64,000 nt of DNA from Callipepla californica brunnescens (lineage: Eukaryota; Chordata; Aves; Galliformes; Odontophoridae): assembly GCA_023055505.1 (NCBI GenBank), contig JALIRH010000019.1, positions 2,480,001-2,544,000 of the forward strand. The letters run 5' to 3'. Position 1 is the stretch's first letter. Each line of letters opens with the position of its first letter. This document shows positions 1 through 11,200 of the stretch, in pieces. The position numbers were made by a program, and so were the translations under genes. The notes beneath the pieces were generated by a model that saw only the letters and a list, made by a program, of their open reading frames with translations, was not told the origin of the DNA and did no database searches.

Positions 1-2425
1 TTGTTACAGTAAGAATCAAGCCTAGTTATGTGCGTCTGTGTCTGTTTCAAGATTGTCAGAGTCTTTGAGCATCTTTTCTAGTCCTAATAAAATAGCTGAG
101 AATGAAATGAGCATACTTAAATTATAGAATGATTCAGGGCATCATGTTGTTAATAATGTAGAGACATGAGATATAAAAGCTTTTACTCAAGCATACCCTA
201 AAGCAAATTTAAGTAGAGCACACAGCTATGATGCTGATTGTTTTCACAGGTGTTGGCACCATATGAATTAAATGAAGAAAAAAAATGGTGAAACATTTAT
301 GACTCATTAGAATTATGTGGTTTTCTATCCTGTCCTAACAACTGAAAAAAGGTGTAATTTACATTTGCAGCCAAATGGCGTGAAGTAACATTATACTTTA
401 CCGACATGAAAAGAAGAGACTTCCAGATGACTACTATTCTGAACTTCTCTAGTTTTTAAATCCTGGATTTTCAGTTTTTCATGTGGACTTTTGAGAGCTA
501 AAATTATTGCCTCATATTACAAGAAAAAAAAAGCCACGATAAAGAATTGAAACAGAAAGGTATATGGTAACTGAATTTATCAAACGTGGTTTCAGGGAGC
601 TAAGTACTATTCACTACATATAGTGCCTTTACAATCAGAATATTTCTCCTCTTCATCAAAGAATACACTTGATAGATCCAAAGAGAGCCACATCTGTGTT
701 TTTTTAAATAAACAGAACTCTGCATCCTCCTTTTCTTCTCTCCTTTTCAGAGTTTTTTTTTTTTTTTTTCCTATCAGAATTGTTTTGTTGTAGTTTTTAA
801 ATATTTACACGAAGGAGGTATCCTGACAGGCTGATCTATAGCAGGAAAGCAACAAATAAACAAATCTATGCTTACAGTATTTTAGATTCTGGTTTCCTGA
901 GCTGCTAAGTGTTTATTTTTTCTATTGTTAAAACCTGCATTGAAATACGTTCAAAATGGAGTTCACATGGCAGCTTTCATGCAACGTCTAATGTTTTAGC
1001 AAAGCCATAATGCAAGCCTCAGCTTCCCATACGCTGCATAGTTGGCTAAGAAAGAAAGCAGTTATTTATCAGAGTCTCTGTGCTGTAGATGAGTCTTCAG
1101 AAAAAGAACATGTCATACTTTGCAACTGAGACTTTTTTGCAAACACCTAATAAACCAGGAAAAGAAAGTTTTACTGGGCTTCGTGACCACATTTTTCTCC
1201 TCTCACCAGAGCACCAAACCCAGTTTGTAATCCTACATTCATTTATTTCATCCTCCCCTGAAATTTCTCATAGCACAAACTCAGTCAGTTCTGGCTGGCT
1301 CATTTGCATCTCATGGCCTGCAGTATCTCTTTAGGAGGTGAACTATTAAAAATACATTAGCCTGGTGTGGATGGTAATGGGCCAAATGCTGCTGGTTTTG
1401 AAGGCAATCTGGGAAGCCTCATGCTCTCTCTGACTTGATAGCAGTGCAAGTAAGTTGTTTGTTTTCGCTGTCCTTGGACTTTAAAAGTTTTAGCAGCAGA
1501 TGTAGGTGAGATGATTGTTCTTCTGAAAATCTGGATTGAGAAAAGCACTTTTCTTCCTTTCCAAGCTTGCACTAATCTTTAATGTTACCCTTATTTCTGT
1601 TCTGCCAGAACTGTGTCCTGTTAGCATCCAAAAATGTTACATATAACTTTGGCTTGCTTACAGAAGATGATCCAACCACTAACATTTGCCTTCTGTAGCT
1701 GAATGCTGAAAGAAAAAATAATCCACATTTGAAATGTGAGACTTCGCTGCTGTCAGTTTCTGGAGCTGATTATTAGGGCTGTGATTTTTATCTACTCACT
1801 TGTACAGTAATTATAAGCAATTCCCTCATCAGTTATCATTCTACAAAGCCAGCATTTAAGCAGTGCTTGATGCACGGTTTATTAACCTAAGCCCACGTTG
1901 AAGGAAAGGTGACATAGTTTAAAAAGTAAGAATGAACACATCTGCTCGGAATCAAATAGAATGCAAAATAGATACTTACTGTTAAACTAGCAAAATGACA
2001 ATGTGATTTTAATTGGCAGAGTAGGAGTAATCACCTGGCTTGGGCTGGGTATGCACCTTCATTCTGTCCTCTCCATCTGTGTCTTTTGTACATGGATTAC
2101 TTTCTGTGGATGCATCCCATCATGATGGGGTAGTTGTTTAAAGACTTAAGCAGGAAATCAGGTAAATTGATTAAATTATTGATTAAATTGATTAAAGTAG
2201 CATCCTCAAGAGGAAGAGCTGTTCAGCTGCCTGACAGTCTTTGCTTCACCTCCTACCAGGTAGCAACGAGCACAAAGGCCTACCAGTGTTGGCTCTGAAA
2301 CTGGGGATATTTTATGTTATCTGAGTACTGTGCCTCTAGCCACCAATGTTGTAACTGAGGACATCTATACTGTGGGAAAAATATGTCAAATAACAGGCAA
2401 TTAAAGGTCATGATGTTTACCTGTG
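1..2425. other. gene-free AT-rich sequence
   Basis: I recognise no gene here. The two longest frames (81 codons at 1089-1334 on the + strand, 71 codons at 1357-1572 on the - strand) have no domain, signal peptide or composition that suggests coding. Visible structure is a 17-base T run at 753-769 and a TGATTAA-rich triple repeat at 2166-2196, described separately. The sequence reads as ordinary unique vertebrate intergenic or intronic DNA. Confidence 0.6.
2166..2196 (+). repeat. three copies of ATTGATTAAA
   Basis: The decamer ATTGATTAAA occurs exactly at 2166-2175, 2178-2187 and 2187-2196, so the second and third copies share one base and the spacings are 12 and 9 bp. Each copy contains a TGATTAA core of the kind bound by homeodomain proteins. 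It may be a small tandem duplication or a homotypic binding-site array; the sequence alone does not separate these. Confidence 0.6.
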
Positions 2426-2587
2426 ATGATTCTTCTAGGTGGGTGCTGGAGTTTTACCATTAGGCTGAATGGAGACAAACGGAAAGTCATTCAAACTCTG
2501 AATCTGTCACATTGGACACTTGACCACCGAGAAGAGTTTGGAAATGCCCCAGAACCAAGGTATGGTAGGATGTTCAGTACTTTTTAA
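2426..2587 (+). other. exon-like open stretch (53 codons), unproven
   Basis: An ATG at 2426 opens a 53-codon frame ending in TAA at 2585-2587. Inside it an AG at 2437-2438 after TTCTTCT could be a splice acceptor, and CCAAG|GTATGG at 2555-2565 could be a donor. Together they would bound a 121-bp exon (2439-2559) that is open only in this frame. The translation is mixed and hydrophilic, including the string RLNGDKRKVIQTLNLSHW, and has no match to a family I know. The pyrimidine tract is short and weak. Such decoy exons are common in introns, so this is only a candidate for a non-coding transcript exon or an unrecognised coding exon. Confidence 0.15.
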
Positions 2588-4353
2588 TATGTTGCATATA
2601 CCTGGCAGAGTACTGTAAGGAAATACGACTGTGTGATCTTGTGAAAATGCTTAAAAATGAGAAAAAACAGCATTTTGGGAAGAAGGTGGACAGTAGAGAA
2701 GAAGGCTCTCAAGCATTACAGGCCTGTAGAGAATCTGAAGCACTGATGTAAGGGTGCCTAAGAAAGGGGAGCACAAACAGCTCTGGTGCAAAGATGCAGC
2801 CTGGAGGATTCACTGGTGCATGCAGAACGGGGAGATGCAGACTGAGAGTTACCACCAACTTTGCTCTTTCAGATGGAGCCATTCAAGGCTGTCCAATAGA
2901 ACAGCTTGGTGTGTGACAGGCAGCAAAGGGATTTGCAACTGATGGCCCTTCAGAGAGCAAGGACTGACTGCCACAGAAGCTTGTACCTACCCCTGTTCCT
3001 CTAGGAAGTGAATGAAGAACTGCATGAATTTTGTTTTAAATGGAACTGAATGATAATCCCGGGAGATTTAGGAGCTGAGATCATGCAGTGTATACATATT
3101 TCACACCTGGGGATAGAGACATGCCTGAGATGAGCCAGGAAATGTATCTACAGGCCAGGCAAGAACACCCAGTTGCAGTCATACATGGAACAGTGCAAGC
3201 TGTGCAAAGAATATAGTGATTGACAAGAAATGCCTCATGAAATCCCAGTCCAGCCCTGGGAAAAGGTCAGAACAGTGGTTCATTTCTATTGAAAGAAACA
3301 TTATGGCCACAGTAGATTACTAACCCAGTTTCTGGAAGACGCACAGGCAAGAACAGTGAACAGAAAACACAGGCTTTGAGTTATGTTATAACTCACTCAC
3401 TGGGACCAAGTGAGAGGGTCCTCATACCCCTCATTTAGCAATGTAAAAACTTTAGGGCAATTAAAAACTCAGTCCTAAGATTTATGTCCCTGAAAATACA
3501 GACCAGAATAGGCAGATGGCATCAGTACTGAAGGCAGCTGAAAAAACTGTGACAGTGTGAAACAGATAAGATGGGGGTTTGGCCTGGTTATTTTGAACCT
3601 AATCAATGCTAAATATTCCCATGGTTCAGACAGTGACATGCACTTGGACTCAGGTCTTGGAGTCTAGGACAACATGTTTACTGAAGTCTGGAGCAAGAAT
3701 GGTTGATATTTTTTCTTTATGGGTGTTACAAAACTAAGCAAGCACCAACAACCTGAGCCCCAGAGGCTACTGTAGATTCCTTAATAACTCTAAAATTATT
3801 AGGAGTGGTAACAGCACAAAAGAAGTCATTGGGTGCAGGACATGAGATGAATAGAACAAGTAGGAACAGTGAAACTTGAGGCACCATGCAGTGACTAGAA
3901 TCAAAGGTAGCAGCAGGCAATTATAGTCTGTTAGACTAACATGGCCAAGTCAAGAAGGATGTGAAGTGTGTGATCAACACAGAGGATCAACACAACTGAT
4001 CCTCTCAAGGGCCTTCAATAATAAAAGAAAACAGGGAAGTTAAACAGTGTGGGGGGAACTTGTTTGCTTCATCACTGGTATTCAGAGTTGTTTTTGCTAG
4101 TACAGCATAGCCTGCCTGGCATCTGTTTGCCACCCTGGTGGAGTGTCAGTCTGCCTTACATTCTGCGTCATACCTGCTATTTCCGTGCAGATGTCTTGGA
4201 TACCTTAGGGCCTCTCAAATGACACTGCACATTGAGCATGGGCAGAGGAATTCTGTCCTTTGCTGGGTGGAAAAACATGCTCTTGAAGGGCTAAAACAGC
4301 ATGGTAATGGCTTCAGCCAAGTGTGGCAGCAGTGAGCAAGTTTGAGAAATTTT
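2588..4353. other. gene-free sequence
   Basis: No gene or repeat family is recognised. The block is moderately purine-rich on the + strand. Its one clear structure is a short direct plus inverted repeat at 3972-4005, listed separately. Short frames at 2754-2942 (+), 3726-3920 (-) and 4138-4335 (+) show nothing protein-like. Confidence 0.5.
3972..4005. repeat. direct plus inverted short repeat
   Basis: GATCAACACA is repeated exactly at 3972-3981 and 3985-3994 with a 13-bp period. Overlapping it, AGAGGATCA (3981-3989) and TGATCCTCT (3997-4005) form a perfect 9-bp inverted repeat around a 7-base loop. It could fold as a small hairpin. No function is implied. Confidence 0.6.
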
Positions 4354-4734
4354 GAAATAGGTAAGTTTGTATAACAATTACCTTCAGCTCGGGCTTTTTA
4401 AGGCCGGGTGTGGGCCCAGCCCTGCAGCTTCCTGCTTTGGCCAAGAATGAATCGCTTGTGGGGAGCTGTATTTCCCAGAGCAGATGGGAGCTGTCAGGTT
4501 TGCAGTCAGAGATGATGGAAAGGGATACAACATGTAATAGCTCCCTCTGGGCAGGAGAGATCAGGGGGAGACAGGTGGGTCTCTCCAGCCCAGGAGAGGA
4601 TATCACAGATAAAGATGCTTCAGGAAGATGCTTTAACAGGCAATCAGGTGTCTATGTAAAATACCCAGAGGAGAAAGCAATTAAAGGAACTGTAGTTGAT
4701 TCAAAAAAAAAAAAAAAAAAAAAAAAAGAAATAG
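4354..4734 (+). mobile_element. possible short retrocopy with poly(A) tail and 7-bp flanking repeat
   Basis: A 25-base A run lies at 4703-4727, with an ATTAAA polyadenylation-type signal at 4680-4685, 17 bases upstream. Immediately after the A run is GAAATAG (4728-4734), and the same heptamer occurs at 4354-4360 just upstream of a GC-richer body. This is the arrangement left by target-primed insertion of a polyadenylated transcript: repeat, body of about 340 bp, poly(A), repeat. A 131-codon frame (4410-4805) runs through the A tract as a polylysine stretch, so it is not a credible gene. I do not recognise the source transcript. The heptamer is short enough to be coincidence, and a slippage-grown A run would also fit. 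Confidence 0.35.
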
Positions 4735-5077
4735 ACTTGAAGAAGACTGAGTCTGAGAATGAACTTAATCACCAAGGTGCCCTTGAAGTTTATCAGACCA
4801 CCTAGAGGTGCAATATCCTAGACAAGCAAAGAGTTCTGAGAAATACCCTTCATCTAATCTTTTTTTTATTATTTTTCCCTACATTAGAAAGATTGAAGTG
4901 TTTTGGTTTGGTTGGAAAACTGAACTAGTTTGCCAGAGGGAAAGCGGAGGAAACTAGAACATTTTCCCAAAGAGAAGGTAAGGCCCCACCACACCTTGCA
5001 ACATCAAATCTTTAATCATGTACCTGCCTGTAGAACAGCAGCAATATTCAGTGTTTCTGTAACATCATTCATGCAAG
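4735..5077. other. gene-free sequence
   Basis: Nothing is recognised between the candidate retrocopy and the possible SINE relic. A T8 run at about 4860 is the only low-complexity feature. Confidence 0.5.
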
Positions 5078-5240
5078 AATTTCAAAGCACTTCATAAGCA
5101 CTAATTAATCACAAACACTTAGCAAGCAGCAACTTTGCCCACCAGTGAAGTGTAATCACTTCTAAAATGGAACATGATGGCAGTTTGATATCGCATAACG
5201 TGACGCAACAGGTCAAGGCAAGTAGAGAAGGAGCAAATGA
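5078..5240 (-). repeat. possible ancient MIR/CORE-type SINE relic
   Basis: The stretch TTCAAAGCACTTCATAAGC (5081-5099) followed by an ATTAATC motif resembles the reverse complement of the 3' part of MIR-like SINEs. Further along, 5200-5225 resembles the conserved tRNA-derived core read on the minus strand. The similarity is by eye, patchy and heavily diverged. It is much weaker than the element at 25.3 kb. It could be chance. Confidence 0.25.
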
Positions 5241-8200
5241 GGGCATCTGGGAAGTACCCATCCTTAAAAAGTTTTGCAGATACAGTGCCTCTGTTACCTT
5301 GGATATGCTTTGTTGGCGCTATTAGATAAAACTGTTCTTGTGAAAAAGCAGTTTTTTGTGTTACACCTGAAAGAAAAATTTGAAATACTTTTTATTAATT
5401 CCTGGTAGAGTTCCTAATGCTAAAGGCAAATGTCTGCACTTTGCTGGGACAATCCAGAATGCTTTCACTGTAGGTCATCGTAGGCCCTGTTGTTTCTACT
5501 TCGCTAGTCAGTGGCAGCTGCAGCACTAGACATCATGAAATAAAATATTCTTGCATGGTACTTGACCCCCAGGCTCTGCCAGCTGAGGTTCCTTAGAGAA
5601 AGGAGAAAGCTTTGTCAGCTATTGCAGGCTCTAGCTTCAGTTCTGCTAAATTTTGAGATGACCTACCCCTGTTGCATTTAATGCTTTACCCCCTGAATGT
5701 GTCTCATAAAGCTGTGATCTCCAGCCACAAACCCTGCTCCAGTGCAGATGTCATAAGGTCTAAATTAAGGACTTCTCTTGGCTCAGTTAAAGCTGTCAAG
5801 CATTCCAGTTGACTCCAATGAGAGAAAGACTGGGCGAGCCTACTTTCTTTATAATTCCACCAATCCAGTCTTGAGGGGTGGATTAATTCAGATGTGTATC
5901 TGTTGCTAATACTCTGAGCGCATATCTTCCCATTAAACATATTTTGATGAACCTTGAGCTTTCCCTGTCTATAGGCAAAATATCCCTGCAGTTTAGGTCT
6001 CCTGTCCCATCACTTCTCATCTCCTTTAAAAGTAAATGGGACACGATTTTATTTGTTGACATCTCACAATAAAACTATATTCTCCTTGTGTAAAACAATA
6101 TGCAAACCATTAAGTAGAATAATGAAATGCTGGAAGTTAAAACAATAAGTTTGGATGATTTAAACCTTGCTACATTTTAAATGTGCAATATGTTTGCAAG
6201 AAGGAATTGGTCTTTGGGGCTGAATAAATAGTACAGTTATCCAGCCCCATTTGGAAAGAGCTAGTAATACCTAGGAACATAATTTAAATCAGTGTTGTAA
6301 TTAGCTGGTCATTTCACATTGCTAGAGTTTTGGTCTTGTTTTTTGACTTTATAAATAATCCATATAGTCATCTTCTAATTATACATATATATATATTTTA
6401 AAAGCAAGAAACTGGATGAGAATCTTTCTTTTTTTGCAGAACAGTTAAGAGTAAATTATTTAGATGGATTATGTGGTACATTGTCCATTAATAAATCTTT
6501 GCAAACTTATTTAAAATCTAAGAGGTTCCTTAAACCATATCGTCAGGATATCATAATTCTCCCTGACTTCACTTCCCGAACATGAAACAAACACTGTATT
6601 TTAAGTCAAAATTAATTTCACCATGCATCTAGTTGATAAATAATAGGCATTTCTGTGAGAGCAAAAAGGTGCTTTGTTCCTGCTTACAGTAGAAACTGTA
6701 GAAGTGGAAACTCTATGATAGAAATTCAGATTCATGCAGGACTTCGCTCAGAAGGAGGACTAGAGATTTCCTTGGGAATTTTCTTGTCTGTAGCTTACGG
6801 TATGAAAATCATCCTGACACTGGGTCAACCTCATAACAGGCTAATACTGAGATGGAAATCTGAGCTGTCTTAAGGCTGCTCCTAGTTGTCACTACCTCCT
6901 TAAAGTCCCCAAAAAATCATTTCAGTTCCCTGGGATCGGGGAGAATTGTTCCTGACAACAGTTCTCTTCTACGTTTCCCTGTAGTGGTTTAGTAAGTAAT
7001 ATGTTGCAAAGGAAGGCACTGTAAAGTCACCACATAGTTTTTGTTTGTTGGTTTGTTCTTGCTTTTTTTTTTTTTTCCCCAAATCCAGCATTCTGACAGA
7101 GCATGAAGATGCAGTTACTTGGTTAAAATGTCTTTTTACCCATTACATTCTAGCTGATTACAGTAAAGTAGTCAGAGCAGGAGGCCAGCATCTGGCCCCA
7201 AATTTGAGCTGCATGAAATAGAGAGGATTCTTTAGTTTTTATATTCATTAATATCACAATTAATATCAGCATGTCTTCAAATACAACAGCTCAGTGAAAT
7301 CACTTCTAGGAATATTCTAGACTGAATTACGATAACATATTGTGAAATTTTGGCTAAAGTTGCTGTTGTGTGAGAGGCTCTCTGAATGCATAGATTTTGC
7401 CTCTCTAATGAGCCTCTTTTGAGCAACCTAAAAATTAAGGAAATACTTTTTCATATATGGAATTAGTTTTTATTCTCCTAGCTTTACAACATCAGTCAAA
7501 ATTGGCACTAATCACAGATCTGCTGTAACAATAATAATAAAAACTACAAACCTATTGTCTGTATTCACATGTACGAAAAATTAGAAGTTGGGGGTGAGGA
7601 ATGAAAAATTCAGTCTTATATGTTGAGGAGGAGTCAGACCTGCTGTCTCCCCTTGAAGTCACCTAGGTGAGGCTTTTTGACATAATGGAAGCATCAATGA
7701 ACTACACTTGATTAAATGCTTGACAGGTTGACACTATCCCCCTGAAAAAGAAGACTGGGGTTGAAAGAAAATTTTAATACAAACAGAATTTCATTAATAC
7801 CACAGTTTGCTATAATGGGGGTCTTTTTTTCCCCCTACTGTTATTTTTGCTTAGATGGTGTCATTACCTTTTAAAGGGGAAAGACACTGTTGTTAAGCTT
7901 TGTCTCAGAAACAGTGTCATTCTAATGGAGGGGGAGTTTTCGGGTAAAATCTGAAACAAGCATGGAACAGTTCTGATTCTCCACACACAAACAAAATTAG
8001 TTTTACTAGGGACGTTCCTTTAAATGCAGGCTCTATTTATTGAGCCAATATTTATTTTGTAGAGAGAGTACTGAAATTCATTAAACAGTAGAAAATAATC
8101 AATATAAACAGAGTATGACAGTGGTCTTACATCTCCCCAGATCCAAAAATACAGCCTCACTTCACTTTATTTACCTTCTGAGAGCTTTTTTTCTAATGTG

Positions 8201-11200
8201 GTAACTGTTAGACTATCTGCTCTGCTCAGTGTTAGGGCTGTCATGATGAAAGTGCATAAACAATATAAATAATAGTTGTTGGCACATGAAAGGAACTCAA
8301 AGTGGATTGTTCTTTTGGAATCTAACCGTCAGAGCTTTTGTTTGACTTTCTGGGATTTCTTTTTTTATTTTTCATGTTTAATCAAAAAATTCTTATAATC
8401 TTAAATTGATTATTTGAAAAACCATCATCTTTTAATATTTACATTGGAATTTAATATTTATAGCTTGATGCCAGACAATTCTTATACAATTTAGTAAATA
8501 TTTATTAAATCAGACTTGTTTTTTAAGACTTACAGTTTTGTAACTACTCCCTAGTGCTAATACTCTTTGAAGCAGAATGTCAGCCTGCCCAAGTCAGTTT
8601 CTATATTGTCTTTCCATTTCTCATCTGCAGTGATCCTTTCTGACTTCTTTTCACTGGTAAATGGTAAAATTATCTCTTTTGGATCCTTGATATTATCGGA
8701 TTCTATAACCTCCCTCTCTATTCCTGCTCATCATCTCTGAAATATAATATTTGCACATGGATTTTTAACTTCTCATTTTTGATTTGCAGAAGGTTTTAAA
8801 ATATTGTTTGAACCCACAGCAGTTCTCCTTGTGATGCATTTTCAATTCTTCATTTGCGAGCAAGTAAATTGACTCACTAAGAGCTTATAGTAAATATTTT
8901 CCTGATACCATTTCATTGCAAATGTTCCATGCACAGCTTGGGAGGTTTACCACCTTACTTGCAGACTCATTCTAACTCATTTTTGAAGAGGATAAGTGTT
9001 GAAGTACTGACTCATGTACATCTTCTCACTTTGGAAACCTAAAACTGAGCCATCTAAATCAATGAACATGATACAATGCTATAAACAGTTACCCAGTCAC
9101 CAGCAGAGTCAGTAACAGAACTTGGGCATCTGCTTCACATTTTCTTGTTCTCCTGTTATGCCATTCCTCCCTCCTTAAAGCACTGGTGACAAATTAAGTA
9201 CAAGTGGACATTTGAGGGGCATGGGGAAGTGAATGTAGAAAACAAGGCAATTCAGAGGGTTTTATCCTTTCTATCCAAGTCAATGGCAGGTGTTCTACAA
9301 CCTATTACAACCCTGATAGTGCATTATGTTGCATCATTCCAGCTCACTTGCTTTCAGACTGGATGACTAAATGTCAGTTCACATAGCAGATATCCAGTCC
9401 AAACGATCTGCAGTTGGATGGCAGCAGGTGAATAGAGGAGTGACCTGTGCAGGAGCTTGCCCTACCACTCCATATATCGAGGGCTGCTGATATTCCAGAT
9501 CTTGGTAATGGAAAGAAGCAGATGTAAGCTAGGAAATATTTTCCTGTGATTTTACAGCTCTTTCATGATTGATTATGAGTCCGTACGTGATGGAGAAGAG
9601 AGCTTTTCAGAATAAATAAGAACAGTTCTGATTATCCATCTTCCTTCTTATTGACACAAATGGGCAATAGACAACGTGCTATAAGGAAAAAATGTTTCAC
9701 TACATTAGGAACCATTTCTTTGCTAAAACACCCATGAAATCAGCCTCTTGACATATTCCCCAGCAAGTTAATCTGATTGTGATTGGCTCTGAGTGAAATG
9801 GAAATGAGAAAATTCCAATAAGCATGTGAACATACAAACTGATTTTCAACCCATTTTAAACACAGGTCGGCTGAAGACATTACTTGTATAGACGAGTAAG
9901 TGAAAGGATGAAGTGCATCTGAATGTAAAAGCCAAAATCAATTTGATTTTAAATGATTTTCAACTGATTTTAAAAAGCAATGGTGTGGAACTTATGTGTA
10001 AGGTTAACAGGCTTCAATTTTATTCCCTTCAGACTAAAGCAAGCTTATTTTTTCTCCTTTATTCAATTTATTATTTTTTTTATTCCACCACTGTTTTCAA
10101 GTGCCTTTATATCACTTCACTGGTTTTAGTCAAAATTTTTGGACCAACAATGCAAAGTATTTTTATACACAAAACTGAACACCAGATGGGACTCCATGAA
10201 TATTATATTATTTGTGGTCGTTGAATTAGGGATGCCCTAAAACCAAAATATCTAGTTTACTGTGTTACTGCCTCAATGACAACCTTTTTTCTAGCTTCAG
10301 GTTTCTTTTAGTTAAATTCTTTGAGAAACCCAGTAGACTGATCAAAATCTCTTGTGAAAATAGCAAGCCTTCTTCCTACTGAGCTCAAAATGCTGCCAGG
10401 CTATGGTTACCATTCATTAAGCAAAATGGTTTTGTGACACAGGTTCCATAGTGAGTCTGAAGAAATCTGGATTCATTATTTGTCCTTATTTTTCCCAGTC
10501 TTGGTGATCTTGGGCAAAACACCTGTTTCCTAAATTGTAAAGAGATGGATAGATAGATAGATTTTGTATTTGTTTGTTTGTTTGTTTTACCTGTTACCTT
10601 ATACTTTACTATTTTGGCTAGGAGAGTTATTTTTATTGCATGTGGATGCAGCAGCAGCCTTTGCTATCCAATTTGAAAAGCAAGTTGTCACTTCCTACAG
10701 GACTTGGAATATTGTGGTACTAACTAACCTGGAATTCCAGACATATTTTAATCAGTGATGATGGAATGCAAGGTGCTAAAGTTCTTCAGACTGGATGGAC
10801 AGACACTAACCAGTAAATTCAGACTGTTGTAAGATTTGTTGGTTATGCTTTGGAAGGTGCTTCTTGACGTGTGTATGATAATGACCCTGAATTGCAGTCA
10901 GACAGGCTTGAATTCTGTGGAGGTTTAAATTCCACAGCAGAGTTGCTCAGGATTTAAAGGAGTTTAAATTAGAGCAGCACAGAGCATGCTGAAATCTTTG
11001 CGCAAATATCTGTGATTAAGGATGGTGACAAATGAGTCTCTGCTATTAATTGTAGAATCCCATATCATAAAGGATTCAAAAACCATAATCCATTTGTCTG
11101 GCAGTATTTTAAATAAAGGGTAAACAAGCTAATTTCTGAGCTCCTTTACATCACTGTAAATTGAAGTACAATTTTCTCTAGAAATTAGACTGTGTAAATG

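Noticed and set aside
4410..4805. 131-codon frame
   Set aside because: It reads through the A25 tract as polylysine; the open frame is partly an artefact of the homopolymer.
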